Source: Sphingobacterium alkalisoli | Lineage (GTDB): Bacteria; Bacteroidota; Bacteroidia; Sphingobacteriales; Sphingobacteriaceae | NCBI RefSeq assembly: GCF_005049105.1 | Contig: NZ_SUKA01000009.1 | Coordinates: 144,363-208,362 of the forward strand | Direction: 5' to 3' | DNA: 64,000 nucleotides | In this document: positions 61,001 through 64,000 of the stretch, in pieces | Layout: each line of letters begins with the position of its first letter | How positions within the stretch are numbered: the first letter of the stretch is position 1 | The notes under the pieces: generated by a model | What the model was told of the DNA's origin: nothing | Seen by the model: only the letters and a program-made list of their open reading frames with translations | Databases searched by the model: none | Position numbers and translations under genes: made by a program

Positions 61001-61289
61001 GCGCCGTAGTATCATTGACAGGATGTCGAACTTCTTCATAATCGATACCAGAAAATATCAGGGTATCAGAAGGATAGCGGAGCAAAAGATAAAATGCTCC
61101 TGTACTATCCGATTGCGATCTCGTAAGACTTCTGGAGAATCTCATATTTATACCCTCAATTGTCTTTCCGGATTTTTCATCAATTACCTCTCCCCAAATC
61201 CTTTTGACACCGGTCTGTGCGTTACTATTAATCGCGGACACACATAGGAAAAAGAAACATAGTACCGCAGTCAGTAGTTTAGTTGCCAT
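58086..61289 (-). CDS. SusC/RagA receptor of the TlpA locus
   Basis: The ATG at 61289 gives MATKLLTAVLCFFFLCVSAI, a signal peptide ending NSNAQ. An N-terminal regulatory-like domain (RIWGEVIDEKSGKTIEGINM), plug (MSRLDGLTNGLLTNNLNPDN) and the SusC signature ESISILRDAAAASIWGARAG follow, and the barrel ends FSLGIQLNL. No STN domain is present, and no sigma or FecR gene is near. It overlaps the TlpA-like gene by 11 bp upstream and SusD by 4 bp downstream, a tightly coupled operon. Confidence 0.94.
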   Translation of the reverse strand: MATKLLTAVLCFFFLCVSAINSNAQTGVKRIWGEVIDEKSGKTIEGINMRFSRSLTRSQSDSTGAFYLLLRYPSDTLIFSGIDYEEVRHPVNDTTALPLMMELRRSNNVIEEVVIESGFQSIPKERATGSYAFIDSSLWNQRIGSNVMSRLDGLTNGLLTNNLNPDNPTVQIRGLSSLGSESMKPLVILDNFPFEGDLDALNPNDIESISILRDAAAASIWGARAGNGVIVIKSKTARVGQRLSTSVISNMTVSPRPDLFTSNHLPTPEYVEMERMLYEKGYYTARFSMLSSPSIPLVAELMEENRLGYLSDNALEERLDALKREDFRHDMQNYLYRRVANQQYAATMSGSRDRLSFVLSAGFDKNLEHRIGDANQRFNLRSNNTIQFTDKLNMQVGIWMAFQNNTNNSPGGYGDFRGISGYSQLATPSGDALPLDIYYRSLFTDTAGGGQLLDWKYRPLQELALSDKVTRSNDIIINWGMDYSWKYGFTGKIKFQKQFGNGESNHLNHQDSYYTRNLNNRFTQITSGDVENHIPRGAIRESSENTSSSYNIRAQIDFHRSFGRHEVNAIIGSEARDLKNESATSILYGYDKDKLTFTNIDPTTQYASFNNLFGWNYIPFGANLNRYVNRFISLYGNGAYTYSNRYTVTGSVRRDASNLFGVSTNQKWNPLWSVGGLWHLSKEDFFEFSAIKKLSLRATYGYSGNIPLNATALTQINYYGGAWSPVNENFATVFMGPNPSLRWETVRTTNVGLDFEAFSANRLKGNIEYYKKKSTDLFNSTKLDPIVGMSIQPKNSAAIVGSGLDISLSASLIERRFNWSSMLLFSYADFKVTQNLDPPSLDGLVSSGQGIFPVEGYNPYLIASYRWAGLNPENGNPRGYLNDEVSEDYIAMQLNTIEDQILHGPSLPPFFGSWRNTFRWKNWSLLAGLNYKFGHYFRKQALNYGTLFQYGESNGNLEYVNRWRESGDEVHTNVPSIQYPANSRRDNFYRYADINVQKADHIRLNELRLQYQVHATGISLIRSLSCHAFVDNMNVMLWKANTFNVDPENSIGFRRPINFSLGIQLNL

Positions 61290-62061
61290 AACGATCACCT
61301 CCTTCTTTCAGCAACAGCTGTTGTAACCGTCCACGGTTTAGTTCCTTTTTTCCAGTAATAGCAAGTACCTCGCCTTTCTCATTTAACCAGATCAAACGAG
61401 GGTATACTTTTGGCTGAAAGTATTTGGTTATTATTTTATCATTATATATACTTGGGACTGCGAAACTGCCCGTTACCCCTCGACCTTGCTGCTCCATGAT
61501 ATACAGAATACGTAAGCGGTCATCTTTACTTGACGCTGGATTCACTAGAAGAATTTGTAGATCATCCCTAAAAACATTTTGGATGCTGTCTAATGAAGGA
61601 AAAGAATTTATGCAACTGCTGCACCAGCTACTCCAAAAATCCAGTATAATAAGCTTCTTATCGCGGTAGTCGTTGAGTGTGATGGTATCCTTACCATCGG
61701 GATGGTTTACGACCTGTAATGGCAGGTTCCACAGCGCCTCGGGGATAGTATCCCCGATCTGGAGCGGTTTGATTACAGCTAACCCATTGGCGGCAGCCTG
61801 CTCTCCAGCAGACTGCGCCTGGGCCTCACTAAACAACACGATGAAACATATCATTCCTATTAAAGAAAGGTTATACCGCCTCCTCCTGCTGCTACCCTCA
61901 TCACTACGAGGAGCGGAGTGACGCGATAATCTCTCAGACAATTCTTCTGTAGCAACGTCATCGCGTTGCGCGCAGCGCTGTAGCGATCTTTTTGTTGTAA
62001 TTATTGCAGCGCGTATCGTTCGCAACAGCGCATAGCTTTCCCCTTTGCGTAATTTTCGCAT
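61279..62061 (-). CDS. TlpA-like thioredoxin with repeat-derived N-terminal extension
   Basis: The thioredoxin domain (about 95-260) has the redox motif WCSSC (Cys147, Cys150) and the cis-proline segment KVYPRLIW. The signal segment NLSLIGMICFIVLFSEAQAQ starts only at about residue 64. Residues about 24-52 (KRSLQRCAQRDDVATEELSE...) are encoded by REP-like DNA at 61906-61990. The only in-frame ATG codons are at 62061 and at 61854 inside the signal peptide, so the repeat is probably translated. It is the first gene of the TlpA-SusC-SusD operon and likely acts in periplasmic thiol exchange with the MauE-like protein. Confidence 0.82.
   Translation of the reverse strand: MRKLRKGESYALLRTIRAAIITTKRSLQRCAQRDDVATEELSERLSRHSAPRSDEGSSRRRRYNLSLIGMICFIVLFSEAQAQSAGEQAAANGLAVIKPLQIGDTIPEALWNLPLQVVNHPDGKDTITLNDYRDKKLIILDFWSSWCSSCINSFPSLDSIQNVFRDDLQILLVNPASSKDDRLRILYIMEQQGRGVTGSFAVPSIYNDKIITKYFQPKVYPRLIWLNEKGEVLAITGKKELNRGRLQQLLLKEGGDRYGN
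61906..61990. repeat. Two REP-like elements inside the TlpA-like reading frame
   Basis: Plus-strand CTACGAGGAGCGGAGTGACG (61912 region) leading to CGATAATCTC, and AACGTCATCGCGTTGCGCGC leading to AGCGATCTTTT, follow the same pattern as 48103-48193 and 48786-48824. They lie in frame within the 5' part of the gene. Confidence 0.6.
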
Positions 62062-62076
62062 TCTTTTGGTTTGTTG

Positions 62077-62097
62077 TGTAAAGGCGGTGCCTTTACA
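62077..62097. promoter_or_regulatory. 9-bp inverted repeat before the TlpA operon
   Basis: TGTAAAGGC-GGT-GCCTTTACA is a perfect inverted repeat 16 bp upstream of the TlpA-like start. It could be an operator or a leader hairpin covering the ribosome-binding region. Confidence 0.55.
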
Positions 62098-62719
62098 GTT
62101 TTCAATAAATTAATTCCTAAAAAAGATCCTATTGGGCGCTACTCACGGGGGTGTTCACGTAGGTCAATAATACTTCCAGGCGCAGGATCGGGTGGTTTCT
62201 GTCCGGTTACTCTGGAGATTTGATGATGTTTTTAAATAACTTTTTTCTCATTGTTTCTGTTTATTTGTGTATATAATTTATTCCAAAAACCGACCCTTCT
62301 ATACCTTTAGCTGTGCGATGATTTGCATAACCGCGAAAAAGACGCTACTTTTATTGTTGCGAAATAATAAATTGTATGGGTCCTTCTGTGCTATTATGCC
62401 ATCCATACAGCATTGGTATATATGGAAGGATCGGTATCGAATGAAAACGAGCGACCAAGGCATTTCTTATTGCCGGAGAACCGCTTTGGTGCATCTGCTA
62501 TTTTAGATAAGCAGACCTCGCTAACATCCGAATATCGTATACTATTTATTCGAGCGCATGGATAAGAGTACTATTGTCGCAAAGGCGACGGCAGAATTGC
62601 ACTTCGCAGAAGTGTCGTTGTGTTTGAGGGGTTAGTACGGGTTTCCTTTTCATCGCATTATTCTTTAATGGTTAGTAAAAAAATAAAAGGAGTCTTTGGA
62701 AAATGGTGGGACGGCTACG
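62098..62719. other. Non-coding spacer with paired short hairpins
   Basis: No protein-like frame is seen. GTCGC-AAAG-GCGAC (62576-62589) and CACTTC-GCA-GAAGTG (62600-62614) are two adjacent perfect hairpins. Confidence 0.4.
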
Positions 62720-62805
62720 AAAAAAAGCTTGGCTCCTACCTTCGACCGTCAATAAGCCACTAGCAAGGCTGAAACACGGTGTCCAGTAGGAGCCAAGCCC
62801 ACTTT
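62720..62805 (-). ncRNA. Candidate small structured RNA with terminator
   Basis: On the minus strand GCTTGGCTCCTAC (62798-62786) pairs over 13 bp with GTAGGAGCCAAGC (62739-62727), which is followed by seven T. Inside the 46-base loop, CCGT/ACGG and AGCC/GGCT can form a nested stem. TATCTTTA at 62815-62808 is a near-consensus -7 box placing the RNA start at about 62800. Together these suggest an independent RNA of about 80 bases rather than a terminator of an unseen gene. I cannot match it to a named RNA family. Confidence 0.5.
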
Positions 62806-62935
62806 TGTAAAGATACAAAAAATGGGAGAATTAGCTCCTAAAGGCCTTGTGTTTCTAAAAATGCTAGTTTCTATTGACAAGACTCCAATCAGATAAACTG
62901 ATTTACAATTCAAATATAACAGTTTACAATATTAT

Positions 62936-63451
62936 ATGAAAGATATTTTTCAAGAAAACAACCAAAACACTGAATACAAGACACTTAAATTAAAAGAATT
63001 TAGATCTTTTATCTATAGCGTAATAAAAGCAAAGTTTTCAAAAAAAACCGAACAGGAAGAAGAGAAAGATAAAATTCAAAACTTAATTTCTGAAAATGGA
63101 GGCGACTTTTTTGGAAAGATGTTTTACCTTGTTCTGAAAAGAAGTGGAGAAGATATTGACTTGACATGCGAAACCTTATTCTCCGATTACGTCTATCCTG
63201 GTTTAAGCAAGCCTCAAAAAGATCAAACCAAACTGGCAACATTCATTTCGGGTATTACGTTATCTGATGGAGAACTCGCCGAAGCTATCGGAACAAATCC
63301 AACGCATTTTAGCAGATCTAAAAATCACATGAACCATGAGGATCTTTTTGCATTCGAGGTCTATGCATTAGCTAAGATTTCCAATGTCAAACCCAGCCAA
63401 CTGTTTAACTACTTTTACGGCGACGGGGAGCAGCCGTTAGTGGGGGTTTAA
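62936..63451 (+). CDS. Putative DNA-binding protein, uncharacterised
   Basis: The 171-residue product has a charged N-terminal helical part (FSKKTEQEEEKDKIQNLISE) and a C-terminal helical region with a helix-turn-helix look (ITLSDGELAEAIGTNPTHFS, then ALAKISNVKPSQLFNYFYGD), resembling an XRE-type domain. No family is recognised. It stands alone with an AT-rich upstream region, and the candidate RNA lies divergently upstream of it. Confidence 0.6.
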   Translation: MKDIFQENNQNTEYKTLKLKEFRSFIYSVIKAKFSKKTEQEEEKDKIQNLISENGGDFFGKMFYLVLKRSGEDIDLTCETLFSDYVYPGLSKPQKDQTKLATFISGITLSDGELAEAIGTNPTHFSRSKNHMNHEDLFAFEVYALAKISNVKPSQLFNYFYGDGEQPLVGV

Positions 63452-63628
63452 AAAACTAATCAGTATAAATAGCCAATTATGCTGCATTCTTATTTGCCAT
63501 TTACCGATGCTAACACCGGAAGCATTTCGGTGTTTTGACGCGCCCACTACCAAGAATTTATCCGGCTAAAACAAAAAAAGAGGCTGTCTCAAAATGCGGT
63601 CTGGGAGTGTAAAACAAGTAATACCTTA

Positions 63629-63862
63629 CTATATTATTTCATTTGTCATTCTTGCATCAGAAAAATACTCCATTTTCACTTCTGACAGCTCCTTTTTAAT
63701 CATTATGGCTATATCTTTTCCTTCCTGATCAAGCTTCTTAATAAGATCTTCATTAATAAAGCCATTGTAATGTTCATTCTGATATTTTGATAACCATTCT
63801 TTCAACTTCTGCCTAAGTGGAAAACTTAAATCTAAGTCCTCAGGATATATAACCGCCTTCAT
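63629..63862 (-). CDS. Small protein, probably a toxin-antitoxin-like or orphan gene
   Basis: The ATG at 63862 gives 77 residues (MKAVIYPEDLDLSFPLRQKL); the frame is open to 63901. The sequence is charged and helical (LIKKLDQEGKDIAIMIKKEL), continuing to VKMEYFSDARMTNEII. I do not recognise it. The low GC and size are compatible with a real small gene, but no partner is visible before the window ends. Confidence 0.5.
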   Translation of the reverse strand: MKAVIYPEDLDLSFPLRQKLKEWLSKYQNEHYNGFINEDLIKKLDQEGKDIAIMIKKELSEVKMEYFSDARMTNEII

Positions 63863-64000
63863 GCTTCTCCCTAATTGGGTATTTCGGAGTAATGGTGCCA
63901 TTGATTTCGGTCAAACCGTGCCACTTAAAAGATCATACAATTATATAAAAAAGTTATCGTTATTCCTGTTTCAATATTCCCTTTCTCATCGATTCACCTT

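Noticed and set aside
62267..62506. Open frame of 79 codons in the right-hand spacer
   Set aside because: Composition is not protein-like, there is no start signal and no neighbour support.

Overview
The window looks like chromosomal DNA of a Bacteroidota bacterium, most likely from the Sphingobacteriaceae (Sphingobacterium, Pedobacter or Parapedobacter type). The basis is four SusC/TonB-type outer membrane receptors, three of them paired with SusD lipoproteins, three ECF sigma/FecR pairs, DUF6266, DUF5675 and DUF6520 family genes, and promoter boxes of the Bacteroidota form TAnnTTTG. I found no tRNA, rRNA or CRISPR array. The species is an inference.

Layout. 1-1429: a FecR (cut by the window edge) and its ECF sigma factor. 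1589-4462: a TPR-CHAT protein. 4505-11306: a polysaccharide utilisation locus (SusC, SusD, CBM lipoprotein, GH43) ending in a strong hairpin. 11655-12121: a DUF2683/YoeB toxin-antitoxin pair. 12442-17807: a secreted protein, then a cytoskeletal cassette (M23 peptidase, bactofilin, actin-like ATPase, bactofilin) lying between an intact thioredoxin-like gene and a duplicated fragment of that gene's 3' end. 18076-22461: a type I exporter (ABC, HlyD, TolC). 22843-29068: sigma, FecR, TonB receptor and lipoprotein. 29190-36816: a patchy accessory stretch with a TauE remnant, a CstB-like persulfide dioxygenase-rhodanese, two unrelated ATPases with palindromic operators, an AraC regulator, DoxX and ChrA. 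37085-45101: sigma, FecR, SusC, SusD and a secreted phosphoesterase, apparently a phosphoester scavenging locus. 45351-47361: a P1 peptidase and a class IV aminotransferase.

47455-53550 is the most repeat-rich part. A minus-strand unit (DUF6266, DUF5675, a 113-residue protein, a 54-residue membrane protein) and a plus-strand pair (a 148-residue acidic protein and an RteC-like protein) surround a membrane LytTR regulator. Around these genes are 7-bp tandem repeats, REP-like elements, a 10-bp-phased TGTCC array, an exact 11-bp tandem array, and two pairs of direct repeats spaced for LytTR binding. 53558-55068 is a short AT-richer insert with a broken membrane gene, a lipoprotein and a Crp/Fnr regulator. 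55525-62097 holds a MauE-like and a DUF6520 gene facing a TlpA-SusC-SusD operon. The right end carries a candidate structured RNA and two uncharacterised genes.

The most notable object is the actin-like ATPase at 14573-15607. Its phosphate-1 hairpin, normally at the N-terminus of every actin, is at the C-terminus, so the protein reads as a circularly permuted ParM-type actin. It sits in a tight unit with two bactofilins and a membrane-anchored M23 peptidase, which suggests a cell-wall-shaping or scaffold system using two filament types.
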